Assembly (NCBI GenBank): GCA_022424815.1
Contig: JAKMGS010000014.1
Span: 1-21,727, forward strand
DNA length: 21,727 nucleotides
Source: Schleiferiaceae bacterium
GTDB lineage: Bacteria > Bacteroidota > Bacteroidia > Flavobacteriales > Schleiferiaceae
Direction: 5' to 3'
The translations under genes and the position numbers were made by a program. Positions 14,205 through 21,727 of this stretch are shown one piece after another (position 1 is the first letter of the stretch; each line of letters opens with the position of its first letter). The notes under the pieces were generated by a model. That model had not been told where the DNA came from, searched no databases, and saw only the letters and a list, made by a program, of their open reading frames with translations.

Positions 14205-15016
14205 GCTTTAACTAAATTCTTTCTTTTCCAAACCCTTCGGCTAACAAAAATACTGATTTGATACAGTACTAAAACTGGGAGTGTAACCAACACCTGCGAG
14301 GCAATATCCGGAGGGGTAATAATTGCACTCAATAAAAGGATAGCAACAATAGCGTGACGACGGTATTTCTTTAGTAATTCTGGGGTAACAACGCCTATCT
14401 TCGATAGAAAGTATATCGCAATAGGCAATTGGAAAAGGATACCAGTAGCCAAGGTCACGGAGCTCACCATGCTTATGTAAGAAGATAAATCAATCCTATT
14501 TACTACCTCAGCACTAACTGCGTATGTCCCTAGGAATTGGACACTCAAAGGAACGATGACGTAATAACCGAAAACAACGCCTAAAACGAATAATAGAGTG
14601 GTAAAGAATATTACACCTCTGCTACTCTTTTTCTCATTACCGTACAAACCTGGCTTTACGAATCTCCAAATTTCCCAAAACACATATGGAAAGGCTACGA
14701 TCAATCCAGCCACGAAACTTACCCACAGGTGCATTTGAAATTGACCACTCATTCTCATGTTCAACAATTCAAATGGAGTCTCATTAAAGCAAAAGACCTC
14801 TGTGCCAATATACCCCGTGAGCCAACAGAAGAAAGTGTATGTAGGAAAATCAGGTTGTTTAGGACCAAAAATAATCTGATCAAAAATGATTGCTTTCGAA
14901 GAGAATGCTACCATTGAGAAAACAACCACCACTGCTGTGCTTCGCATCAAGTGCGAACGGAGCTCACCAAGGTGCTCCATAAAGCTCATGCTATTCTTAT
15001 TTTTCTTCTTGTTCAT
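14201..15016 (-). CDS. tatC: Sec-independent (Tat) protein translocase subunit TatC
   Basis: 271 residues. TatC is the receptor of the twin-arginine translocon, which exports folded proteins across the inner membrane. It shows SFMEHLGELRSHLMRS (residues ~11-26), the family's signal-binding N-terminus, then six TM helices. Conserved features include FPYVFWEIWRFVKPGLYGNEK in the first cytoplasmic loop and the later PELLKKYRRHAI segment. An insertion of about 35 residues containing FGPKQPDFPTYTFFCW lies in the first periplasmic loop. ATG 15016 was chosen because the longer frame (open to 15121) would add 35 unrelated residues and overlap recQ. It precedes lptB and shares the TTGA stop/start overlap with it. 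No tatA is in the window. Confidence 0.95.
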   Translation of the reverse strand: MNKKKNKNSMSFMEHLGELRSHLMRSTAVVVVFSMVAFSSKAIIFDQIIFGPKQPDFPTYTFFCWLTGYIGTEVFCFNETPFELLNMRMSGQFQMHLWVSFVAGLIVAFPYVFWEIWRFVKPGLYGNEKKSSRGVIFFTTLLFVLGVVFGYYVIVPLSVQFLGTYAVSAEVVNRIDLSSYISMVSSVTLATGILFQLPIAIYFLSKIGVVTPELLKKYRRHAIVAILLLSAIITPPDIASQVLVTLPVLVLYQISIFVSRRVWKRKNLVKA

Positions 15017-15110
15017 AAAATATTCGAGGTCAAAAATCCGAAAAACAATCTTTAGTACCTTCGAAAACCTCTGAAAATCCCGTATATTAAAAAACCAAAG
15101 TACAAGCAGC

Positions 15111-17282
15111 ATGTCTACCAATTGGGAGCATCAACTTAAACAGCATTTTGGCTTTTCGGATTTTAAAGGCAACCAGCGCGCCATTATCGAAAGTATTAGT
15201 GGTGGGAAGGATACTTTTGTGATTATGCCAACCGGAGGAGGAAAGAGCCTCTGTTACCAACTGCCCGCACTAGCCTCCGAAGGCACTGCGATCGTCGTGA
15301 GCCCTTTGATCGCCCTAATGAAAAACCAGGTGGACGCCATTCGCGGACATTCTGAAGCAGATAGCGTGGCGCACGTATTGAATAGTTCTTTGACAAAAAA
15401 AGAATTGGACCAAGTACACGAAGATCTCATAGCAGGTAAGACTAAACTGCTCTACGTCGCACCAGAATCGCTCAATAAAAACAGTAACATCGAGCTGCTG
15501 AAGAAGATTACCATTAGTTTTTTTGCCATTGATGAGGCGCATTGTATTTCGGAGTGGGGACACGACTTCCGCCCAGATTACCGCACCATCAAAGAGAGCA
15601 TAAAAGCCCTTGGGCGCAAGCCTATTATCGCCCTAACGGCGACAGCAACGCCAAAAGTCCAGGCGGATATCATCAAAACAATGGGCATGGACGAGCCGGA
15701 CATTTACCTCAGCAGCTTTAATAGGCCCAACCTTTATTACGAGGTACGCCCAAAACGCGACATCGACCACGATATCATCAAGCTTTTAAGCCAAAACAAG
15801 GGCAAGAGCGCCATCGTGTATTGTCTATCTCGCCAAAAGGTAGAGGATCTTGCCGAACAGCTGGTCTTGAATGGCATCAACGCACTACCCTACCATGCCG
15901 GACTAGAAGCAGCCAAACGCGTTAAGCATCAAGATGCCTTCCTTAATGAGGATTGCGACGTCATTGTCGCTACCATCGCTTTTGGTATGGGAATCGACAA
16001 GCCTGATGTGCGATTCGTTTTGCACTACGACATGCCCAAAAGCTTGGAAAGCTATTACCAAGAAACGGGACGAGCAGGCCGCGACGGCGGCGAAGGAAGC
16101 TGCATCACCTACTTTGACATTAAAGACATCGAACGCCTGGCGAAATTCTTGAGCAAGAAGCCCGTCAGCGAACAAGAAATAGGACGTCAACTCCTCGAAG
16201 AGGCTACCGGTTATGCCGAAGCCGCCATTTGTAGACGACGCGTACTTCTGCACTACTTCGGAGAATCCTTCCATGAAGATGATTGTGAGAAGATGTGTGA
16301 CAACTGCCGTCACGAAAGAGAGAAAGTAGATGCCAGTTGTGAGTTGTTAGACGTGATTTCATGTATTAACGAGACCCACGGCAAATTCAAGACCTCGGAA
16401 GTCGTTAACATTTTGGGTGGTTCCATGACGGCCATCCTATCACAGAACAATGCGGACCAGTTAGAAAATTGGGGCAAGCACAAAGATAAATCCGAAACCC
16501 ACCTACGCGCCGTCATCCGACAAGGGATCATCCGTCACTACCTCGAGAAAAACATCGAATCTTATGGAACGGTGCAAGTGACCGAGAAAGGGAACACCGC
16601 TAAGTTGCCAAAGGCCTTCAGAGTCAGAAAAGAATTGGATTACAGCACCTTGAACAGTGGCGCCAATGAGACCAAAAAGGTCGTCGCCATGGACGAGGCA
16701 TTGCTCAGCATACTCAAAGACCTAAGGAAGAAGATTGCTAATAGCAAAGGCGTTCCTCCGTATGCCGTTTTTGCAGAGAACTCCCTGAGCGAGATGGCCA
16801 CCATCTATCCATGTACACTAGATGAATTGAAAAACATTCAAGGAGTCGGTGAAGGGAAAGCCAAGAAATTTGGGCAACCCATGGTCGACGCCATTGCTGC
16901 CTATGTCGAGGAAAACGATATCGATCGTCCGCAAGACATGGTCTTCAAGAGCGTAGCCAAAAAGAGTGCGCTGAAGGTATATATCATTCAAAGTACGGAC
17001 CGCAAACTGCCGCTAGACGATATCGCGAGCGCCAAAGGATTGAAGATGGCCCAGCTCATTGAAGAAATGGAAAGCATCGTATTGAGCGGAACCAAGATCA
17101 ACTTTGATTATTACCTCGAAGACATCATGGACGAGGACAGCATTGAGGAGGTATTCGACTTTTTGACGGAAGAGTCCGAACATGGCTCCATGGAGGAACT
17201 CCTGGAAGAATTTGGGGACGATTACGACGAGCAAGAACTGCAGCTGCTTCGGTTGAAATTCTTCTCAGATGTAGCGAATTAG
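15111..17282 (+). CDS. recQ: ATP-dependent DNA helicase RecQ
   Basis: 723 residues. A 3'-5' superfamily 2 helicase that acts in recombination and fork repair. It has Walker A MPTGGGKS (39-46), the DEAH box (141-144) followed by CISEWGHDFRPDYR, motif VI QETGRAGRDG, and the RecQ zinc site (CRRR...C...CDNC). After the winged-helix region comes an HRDC domain (about residues 520-605) with LDELKNIQGVGEGKAKKFG. The last ~100 residues form a helix-rich acidic tail with an HTH-like fold. Longer than E. coli RecQ (about 610 residues) but usual for Bacteroidota. The ATG at 15111 is divergent from tatC with a 94-base gap. A TACCTTCG (15056-15063) is a weak -7 candidate. A strong terminator begins 2 bases after the stop. 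Confidence 0.97.
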   Translation: MSTNWEHQLKQHFGFSDFKGNQRAIIESISGGKDTFVIMPTGGGKSLCYQLPALASEGTAIVVSPLIALMKNQVDAIRGHSEADSVAHVLNSSLTKKELDQVHEDLIAGKTKLLYVAPESLNKNSNIELLKKITISFFAIDEAHCISEWGHDFRPDYRTIKESIKALGRKPIIALTATATPKVQADIIKTMGMDEPDIYLSSFNRPNLYYEVRPKRDIDHDIIKLLSQNKGKSAIVYCLSRQKVEDLAEQLVLNGINALPYHAGLEAAKRVKHQDAFLNEDCDVIVATIAFGMGIDKPDVRFVLHYDMPKSLESYYQETGRAGRDGGEGSCITYFDIKDIERLAKFLSKKPVSEQEIGRQLLEEATGYAEAAICRRRVLLHYFGESFHEDDCEKMCDNCRHEREKVDASCELLDVISCINETHGKFKTSEVVNILGGSMTAILSQNNADQLENWGKHKDKSETHLRAVIRQGIIRHYLEKNIESYGTVQVTEKGNTAKLPKAFRVRKELDYSTLNSGANETKKVVAMDEALLSILKDLRKKIANSKGVPPYAVFAENSLSEMATIYPCTLDELKNIQGVGEGKAKKFGQPMVDAIAAYVEENDIDRPQDMVFKSVAKKSALKVYIIQSTDRKLPLDDIASAKGLKMAQLIEEMESIVLSGTKINFDYYLEDIMDEDSIEEVFDFLTEESEHGSMEELLEEFGDDYDEQELQLLRLKFFSDVAN

Positions 17283-17284
17283 AA

Positions 17285-17311
17285 AAAAAGCCCGCGGATG
17301 CGGGCTTTTTT
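17285..17311. terminator. Bidirectional intrinsic terminator between recQ and the 47-codon ORF
   Basis: A perfect 11-bp stem (AAAAAGCCCGC, 17285-17295, with GCGGGCTTTTT, 17300-17310) and GGAT loop, T-rich on both strands. It ends recQ from the left and, on the minus strand, overlaps the stop codon of the small ORF. Confidence 0.92.
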
Positions 17312-17453
17312 AGTTTTTGAAGTAGAATTCGAAATCTTGCGGGCTGCTCGGTAATGGTAGGTTTGCCGTGACTTTACTGAATTCTAGAATGCTTTGGATG
17401 GTTTTTTCAGACGCTCCCACGTCCAAGTTTTCGTAGGGTAAGGTTTTCGCCAT
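17310..17453 (-). CDS. Small protein of unknown function (47 residues) downstream of the sigma factor
   Basis: ATG 17453 to TAA 17310. The protein starts MAKTLPYENLDVGASEKTI and ends FEFYFKN. The middle is a predicted amphipathic helix (TIQSILEFSKV) followed by a Pro/Ser turn (LPLPSSPQDF). There is no membrane segment, so it is not a usual anti-sigma factor. It lies 65 bases after the sigma gene in the same direction, ends inside the shared terminator, and so probably ends the sigma transcript. The gap contains two adjacent inverted repeats. It is supported by a good start, clean placement and protein-like residues, but the length is short and no homologue was checked. Confidence 0.55.
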   Translation of the reverse strand: MAKTLPYENLDVGASEKTIQSILEFSKVTANLPLPSSPQDFEFYFKN

Positions 17454-17455
17454 AG

Positions 17456-17493
17456 TGTATCTGTTAGTGATACATGAATAACGGCCCTTATTC
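17456..17493. repeat. Two adjacent inverted repeats before the 47-codon ORF
   Basis: TGTATC-N7-GATACA (17456-17474) is followed after 1 base by GAATAA-CGGCCC-TTATTC (17476-17493); both stems are perfect 6-bp. They end 2 bases before the ATG at 17453. They could be operators or small mRNA hairpins. There is no T tract, so they are not a standard terminator of the sigma gene. Confidence 0.5.
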
Positions 17494-17518
17494 CTGCTTC
17501 GTATATCTAATCAAAATT

Positions 17519-18103
17519 TTATTGTTCGAGGCTGATGTTGTGCTGGGCCATCAGCTTTTGAATATTGCTAATTGCGTAACGCATACGGCCTAAAGCAGTA
17601 TTGATACTCACCCCTGTTTCTTCGGCAATATCCTTGAAACTGTATTCACAAAACATACGCAGATGCAGCACCTTGCGCTGTTCCTCTGGCAAATAATCAA
17701 TCAGCTTTCGTAGGTCTTCATTGATCTGAGCTTCGATCCAATTCGCCTCCAACGGCCGATCAGATTCACCATAGGTATCAAAGACTGTATACTCACCAGT
17801 GGAACGGACTTCCTTTTTTCGCGTTTCTCTGCGGAAATAATCTAGGGTTGTGTTATTGGCAATCCGTAACGCCCAAGGCAGGAATTTTCCTTTCTCTACA
17901 TAGTTAGACTTGCGCAATGACTTGATCACTTTAATGAACGTTTCTTGAAACAAATCATCTGCAACGTCCTGATCTTGAACCTTGGAATATATCTGTAAAA
18001 AGATGCGCTTTTGATGTCTTCGGATTAACACCTCTAAAGCACGCTCGTTCCCGCTACGGTAGAGTTCCACTAGAATGTGGTCCTCATTCTGATTTAACAT
18101 CAT
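17519..18103 (-). CDS. RNA polymerase sigma factor, ECF (sigma-70 group 4) type
   Basis: 194 residues. A group 4 sigma factor that directs RNA polymerase to a special promoter set. Region 2 (about 25-95) includes DLFQETFIKVIKSLRK and FLPWALRIANNTTLDYFRRE. Region 4 (about 135-188) shows LPEEQRKVLHLRMF and the helix-turn-helix YSFKDIAEETGVSINTALGRM. Neither a membrane anti-sigma gene nor a FecR/SusCD partner is adjacent, so it is not of the classic Bacteroidota SusCD-controlling kind. It resembles the free-standing ECF-like sigma factors common in Flavobacteria. The frame begins with two ATGs (18103 and 18100). Upstream, TTTG-N23-TATATTAG (18201-18167) could be its promoter. It is divergent from uvrA. 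Confidence 0.93.
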   Translation of the reverse strand: MMLNQNEDHILVELYRSGNERALEVLIRRHQKRIFLQIYSKVQDQDVADDLFQETFIKVIKSLRKSNYVEKGKFLPWALRIANNTTLDYFRRETRKKEVRSTGEYTVFDTYGESDRPLEANWIEAQINEDLRKLIDYLPEEQRKVLHLRMFCEYSFKDIAEETGVSINTALGRMRYAISNIQKLMAQHNISLEQ

Positions 18104-18166
18104 AAAATCAAATTTTAGCGTAGCAGTCTCTCTATAAGCAGTACTTTTTATTAAGTGTTTCCGGGA

Positions 18167-18201
18167 CTAATATAAAATAAACTTTCAATAACTGTTCCAA
18201 A
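18167..18201 (-). promoter_or_regulatory. Candidate promoter of the sigma-factor gene
   Basis: TTTG (18201-18198), a 23-base spacer and TATATTAG (18174-18167), one mismatch from TAnnTTTG, on the minus strand. The leader would be about 60 bases. A TAAAATTTG closer to the start is an alternative with a 3-base inner spacing. Confidence 0.35.
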
Positions 18202-18219
18202 GATTCACGGCTTTAACGG

Positions 18220-18250
18220 TTTTTCACAAACAAGTAAAGGGTTACTTTTG
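18220..18250 (+). promoter_or_regulatory. Candidate promoter of uvrA
   Basis: TACTTTTG (18243-18250) matches TAnnTTTG exactly. TTTT (18220-18223), 19 bases upstream, is one base off TTTG. The leader would be about 16 bases. No LexA/SOS-type palindrome is evident. Confidence 0.5.
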
Positions 18251-18270
18251 TTGTTTATTCTTGTTTACTC

Positions 18271-21054
18271 ATGACCCCGACCATCGACATTAAACGCGCT
18301 GAAGTTCACAACCTGAAACAAGTTTCGGTCAGTATTCCGCGTAACCAACTAGTCGTCATCACCGGAGTCAGCGGTTCCGGCAAATCGTCCCTTGCCTTTG
18401 ACACCCTATTCGCAGAAGGCCAAAGGCGATATGTCGAAAGCTTGAGTGCTTACGCACGCCAATTCCTAGGAAAATTGGACAAGCCAAAGGTGGAATCTAT
18501 CAAAGGAATCCCGCCAGCGGTAGCCATTCAACAAAAAGTGAGCAGTAGAAACCCAAGATCGACAGTCGGAACGACCACAGAGATTTATGATTACTTAAAA
18601 CTGCTCTTTGCCCGTGTGGGCCGCACCTATTCTCCTATTTCCGGGGAAGAAGTCAAAAGACACCAAGTTCAAGATGTCATTGCTCACCTGAATACACTCC
18701 AGGAAGGAACGCGATTCATGATCATCGCGCCCGTCACTTATAGCGACCGAACTGCTAAACAACACTTGAATATACTTGCACAACAAGGTTTCTCCCGTAT
18801 CCTCCACAACGACAGTGTAGAGCGCATTGAAGATGTTATTCAAGAGGGCACCTACAATGAGGACGTGATTCACTTGGTGGTTGACCGTGCGGTCGTTCGA
18901 CCAGGCGAGGAAGAAAACGAACACCGCCTCCAAGATTCTATTCAAACCGCTTTCTTTGAAGGACGCGGAGAATGTTGGATTGATTTCGCCAATGGTGAAG
19001 CTCCCTTGATTTTCAATAATCTATACGAACTAGATGGCATGAGCTTTACGGAGCCGTCCACCGATCTATTCAGCTTCAACAACCCTGTGGGAGCTTGTCC
19101 CTCGTGTGAAGGATTTGGAAGCATCATGGGTATTGATGAGGATCTGGTCATCCCCAACCCGCACCTCAGTGTGTACGAAGGAGTCATTGCACCATGGCAC
19201 GGTGAAACAATGAAGCGATGGAAAGAAAAATTCATCCTAGGGGCGGCAGCCAACAACTTCCCCATTCACAGGCCGTACATCGACCTGAATGATGCTGAAA
19301 AGCAACTGCTATGGGAAGGCGCCAAAGGCATTAAGGGTATTGACGTTTTCTTCAAGCATTTAGAAAGCAAGAGCTATAAAATTCAGTTTCGCGTGATGCT
19401 CAGCCGTTACCGCGGAAGAACGAAGTGCCCTACTTGTAAAGGCAAAAGATTACGCCCGGAATCGAGCTATGTAAAAATCAATAACACGGCTATTGAAGCT
19501 TTGGTAGAAATGCCATTAAGCAAGCTGCAACAATGGTTCAAAGATTTAGTCTTGAGTGAACAAGATGCGGCCATTGCTAAGCGCCTATTGGTGGAAATTG
19601 AAAGCAGATTGGGATTCCTGGTAGATGTAGGCCTTCCCTACCTCACTTTAAATCGCGTGAGTAGCACATTGAGTGGCGGCGAGAGCCAGCGCATACAATT
19701 GGCCACCTCCCTTGGATCTTCCTTAGTAGGTTCACTCTACATCATGGACGAACCGAGCATAGGTCTCCACGCAAAGGATGCCGAGCAACTCATCAAGGTC
19801 ATCAATGCCCTGCGCGATAAAGGAAATACAGTCGTGGTAGTCGAACACGAAGAGGCCTTTATGCATGCGGCCGATTATTTGATTGATATTGGTCCAGCTG
19901 CGGGCAATTTAGGCGGAAGCATAGTCGCAGAAGGCACTTCAAAGGAAGTACTGGCCAACCCTAATTCATTGACCGCACAATATTTGAATGGCACCAAAAG
20001 CATTATGACGCCTGAATCTCTCAGAACTCCAAAAAAATGGATTGAGATCAAAGGTGCTCGACACCATAACCTGAAGGGCTTTGATGTTCAAATTCCTCTT
20101 GGCGTATTTAGTGTAGTTGCAGGAGTAAGCGGATCGGGCAAAAGCACACTCATTAAGAAAATCTTATACCCAGCATTAAAAAAACACTTTCATGAAGTGA
20201 GTGAGCGTCCAGGTATTCATAAGAAGCTATGCGGAGATTTAGGGGCAATTGACCAAGTAGAATTAGTAGATCAAAACCCTATTGGAAAATCCAGCAGATC
20301 TAATCCAGTCACTTATTTGAAGGCTTACGACGATATCCGAAATCTATATGCCTCCACTGAACTTGCGAAGATTAGAGGCTATAAAGCAAAGCACTTCAGC
20401 TTTAATACCGATGGCGGTCGCTGTGATGCATGTCAAGGTGAAGGTGAGGTGACCATTGAAATGCAATTTATGGCGGATGTTCATCTTCCGTGTGAGACGT
20501 GTGCAGGGAAGCGATTCAAAGCTGAAATCCTTGAGATTACCTACAAAGACAAGAACATTGCGGATATCTTAGAAAGTACTATTGATGAAGCCATCGACTT
20601 TTTTAAAATCCATAAGCAACACAAGATTGTCAAGAAGCTACAGCCGCTTCAAGATGTAGGACTAGGCTATGCACAGGTGGGACAGAGCAGCTCGACATTG
20701 AGTGGCGGAGAAGCGCAACGCGTCAAATTAGCCTTCTTCCTGTCTAAGGGTGAAAAAGCTGGGCACACTCTATTCCTCTTCGACGAACCTACTACAGGTC
20801 TACATTTTGACGATGTCAACAAACTCTTAAAGGCGTTCGATGCATTGGTAGAAATGGGCCATACCGTCCTAGTCATTGAACACGACCTGGATGTTATAGC
20901 TAGAGCCGATTATCTTATCGAGATTGGTCCCGAGGGTGGAGAGCTTGGTGGAGAACTTCTGTATTCAGGAAAACCATCAAATATCAATGGGATAAAATCA
21001 AGTCCTACAAAAGATGCACTGCTCAAACAAAAAGCGTTGCATATGAGACAGTAG
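18271..21054 (+). CDS. uvrA: Excinuclease ABC subunit A
   Basis: 927 residues. The damage-sensing ATPase of nucleotide excision repair, which loads UvrB on DNA lesions. It has two ABC modules. The first has Walker A GVSGSGKSS (32-40) and signature LSGGESQRIQLA. The second has GVSGSGKST and LSGGEAQRVKLA, then Walker B LFLFDEPTTGLH. The C-terminal zinc module is complete (C718, C721, C741, C744: CxxC-N19-CxxC). In the N-terminal module only the second pair remains (C276, C279, in ACPSCEGFG); where the first pair should be, residues 252-255 read YELD. As far as I recall this is shared by other Bacteroidota UvrA proteins, so it is not a local mutation. CPTC in the insertion region is present. ATG 18271 gives the usual N-terminus. 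It is divergent from the sigma gene. Confidence 0.96.
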   Translation: MTPTIDIKRAEVHNLKQVSVSIPRNQLVVITGVSGSGKSSLAFDTLFAEGQRRYVESLSAYARQFLGKLDKPKVESIKGIPPAVAIQQKVSSRNPRSTVGTTTEIYDYLKLLFARVGRTYSPISGEEVKRHQVQDVIAHLNTLQEGTRFMIIAPVTYSDRTAKQHLNILAQQGFSRILHNDSVERIEDVIQEGTYNEDVIHLVVDRAVVRPGEEENEHRLQDSIQTAFFEGRGECWIDFANGEAPLIFNNLYELDGMSFTEPSTDLFSFNNPVGACPSCEGFGSIMGIDEDLVIPNPHLSVYEGVIAPWHGETMKRWKEKFILGAAANNFPIHRPYIDLNDAEKQLLWEGAKGIKGIDVFFKHLESKSYKIQFRVMLSRYRGRTKCPTCKGKRLRPESSYVKINNTAIEALVEMPLSKLQQWFKDLVLSEQDAAIAKRLLVEIESRLGFLVDVGLPYLTLNRVSSTLSGGESQRIQLATSLGSSLVGSLYIMDEPSIGLHAKDAEQLIKVINALRDKGNTVVVVEHEEAFMHAADYLIDIGPAAGNLGGSIVAEGTSKEVLANPNSLTAQYLNGTKSIMTPESLRTPKKWIEIKGARHHNLKGFDVQIPLGVFSVVAGVSGSGKSTLIKKILYPALKKHFHEVSERPGIHKKLCGDLGAIDQVELVDQNPIGKSSRSNPVTYLKAYDDIRNLYASTELAKIRGYKAKHFSFNTDGGRCDACQGEGEVTIEMQFMADVHLPCETCAGKRFKAEILEITYKDKNIADILESTIDEAIDFFKIHKQHKIVKKLQPLQDVGLGYAQVGQSSSTLSGGEAQRVKLAFFLSKGEKAGHTLFLFDEPTTGLHFDDVNKLLKAFDALVEMGHTVLVIEHDLDVIARADYLIEIGPEGGELGGELLYSGKPSNINGIKSSPTKDALLKQKALHMRQ

Positions 21055-21191
21055 ACAAAAGCTGATTATAGTATTAAATACTTAATATAATTATCATCTC
21101 TATTTAAGGTCTCAATCGAGTCATTTATCTAAAAAACCTCTTGTATCTTTACACCCTACCTTAACGGGTAGCTTAGGTTTATTGGTTTGGT

Positions 21192-21220
21192 GTACGGCTC
21201 GCTTTGCGAGCCGTACTTCT
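21192..21220. terminator. Strong hairpin terminator between uvrA and the methyltransferase gene
   Basis: A perfect 11-bp stem (GTACGGCTCGC, 21192-21202, with GCGAGCCGTAC, 21206-21216) and TTT loop, followed on the plus strand by TTCTTTAT. It lies 138 bases after the uvrA stop and 1-5 bases past the end of the convergent gene, so it could serve either strand. The T tract is short and interrupted. Confidence 0.75.
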
Positions 21221-21727
21221 TTATATCAACTTCGATTTCCAGTGGTACATCAGGACCGCTGCAGCTACACTTACGTTCAAACTATCTACGACTTCGCCTT
21301 CCATAGGAACTATTGTATTGGTATAACCTTGGTGCAACCAATGTGAACTTAATCCACCACTTTCCTCACCGAGAACAATGGCTGATTTCCCAGGCCAATT
21401 CAATTCAAACATGGATACCGAATCCGTATGCATGTGCGTTATATATATCTGAAAGCCGTACTCTTCAAGGAGCGATTGTACCTGTGCGCTTGTACCCAAG
21501 ACTGTAGGAACTTCGAAAATGGCACCAGTGGCATTTCTCATAACATTAGGGCCGTAAAGATCTAAGGCTGCATCCGCAAAGAAAACTGCAGCCATACCGG
21601 TAGCCTGTGCCGTTCGAAGTATAGCCCCGGCATTACCGGGCTTCTCAATCCCTTCAACCACCAAAACCCCACGAGCTTCGCTCAATAAAGCACCTAACTC
21701 ATGTAATTTCCACTGCCGCTGCTCGAA
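21221..21727 (-). CDS. SpoU/TrmH-family RNA 2'-O-methyltransferase, C-terminal part, cut by window edge
   Basis: The frame is open from the right edge to TAA at 21221 (168 residues seen). SPOUT-fold methyltransferases of this family methylate a ribose 2'-OH in rRNA or tRNA with S-adenosylmethionine. Motif 1 is EGIEKPGNAGAILRTA, with the conserved Asn and Arg. Motif 2 is IVLGEESGGLS, and motif 3 is the knot segment IVPMEGEVVDSLNVSVAAAVLMY. The 'EKPGNAGAI' form and the 'LYGPNVMRNATGAIF' stretch resemble the TsnR-like rRNA methyltransferases more than TrmL. A TTG at 21685 is not a credible start: the residues before it (EQRQWKLHELGALL) read on in frame. An N-terminal substrate-binding domain is expected beyond the window. 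The exact target nucleotide cannot be inferred. Confidence 0.92.
   Translation of the reverse strand, partial: FEQRQWKLHELGALLSEARGVLVVEGIEKPGNAGAILRTAQATGMAAVFFADAALDLYGPNVMRNATGAIFEVPTVLGTSAQVQSLLEEYGFQIYITHMHTDSVSMFELNWPGKSAIVLGEESGGLSSHWLHQGYTNTIVPMEGEVVDSLNVSVAAAVLMYHWKSKLI

Noticed and set aside
15017..15121. A 35-residue N-terminal extension of TatC
   Set aside because: The frame is open but would overlap the recQ start and adds residues not found in the family; the ATG at 15016 gives the standard N-terminus.
21221..21685. Start of the methyltransferase gene at TTG 21685
   Set aside because: The same frame reads on without a stop to the window edge with protein-like residues, so the gene is simply cut off by the window.

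Overview
The window reads as chromosomal DNA of a Bacteroidota bacterium, most likely a marine-type member of Flavobacteriia/Flavobacteriales. Four things support this. One secreted protein ends in a type IX secretion (T9SS) type A sorting domain. Promoters are of the Bacteroidota kind (TTG ... TAnnTTTG). There are essentially no Shine-Dalgarno sequences before the genes. DnaX and UvrA are lineage-type variants that lack some zinc cysteines. Coding density is very high: no stretch over 300 bases lacks a gene, and I see no tRNA, rRNA, CRISPR array, insertion sequence or prophage.

Layout. 1-1038 (-): aconitase, truncated by the window edge. 1206-4527 (-): a T9SS-exported protein preceded by a three-domain fusion (alkaline-phosphatase-superfamily phosphodiesterase, helical repeats, sulfotransferase). 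4572-5813 (+): a MacB/FtsX-type permease, followed by a convergent 57-residue membrane protein. 6056-7134 (-): the ribosomal operon rpsF-rpsR-rplI with a clear promoter and terminator. 7269-10120 (+): dnaX and an overlapping secreted protein of unknown function. 10112-12736 (-) and 12751-13503 (+): a surface-glycan pocket of one family 2 glycosyltransferase, one sulfotransferase-glycosyltransferase fusion and one divergent stand-alone sulfotransferase. 13473-15016 (-): tatC-lptB. 15111-17282 (+): recQ. 17310-18103 (-): an ECF-type sigma factor and a 47-residue ORF. 18271-21054 (+): uvrA. 21221-21727 (-): a SpoU/TrmH-family RNA methyltransferase, truncated.

Most genes are housekeeping: replication (dnaX), repair (recQ, uvrA), translation (rpsF, rpsR, rplI), envelope (tatC, lptB) and central carbon (acn). 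The accessory theme is sulfation. Three sulfotransferase domains occur in three different architectures. Two of them lie with glycosyltransferases directly beside lptB, which suggests that a surface glycan such as the LPS polysaccharide is sulfated (inference).

The most notable signal lies inside dnaX. A run of ten A at the exact boundary between the clamp-loader ATPase part and the tau-specific linker is followed within 20 bases by stop codons in both alternative frames. This is the layout expected for making the short gamma protein by slippage. A second recurring pattern is promoter -7 elements placed 4-5 bases before start codons, which implies leaderless mRNAs.
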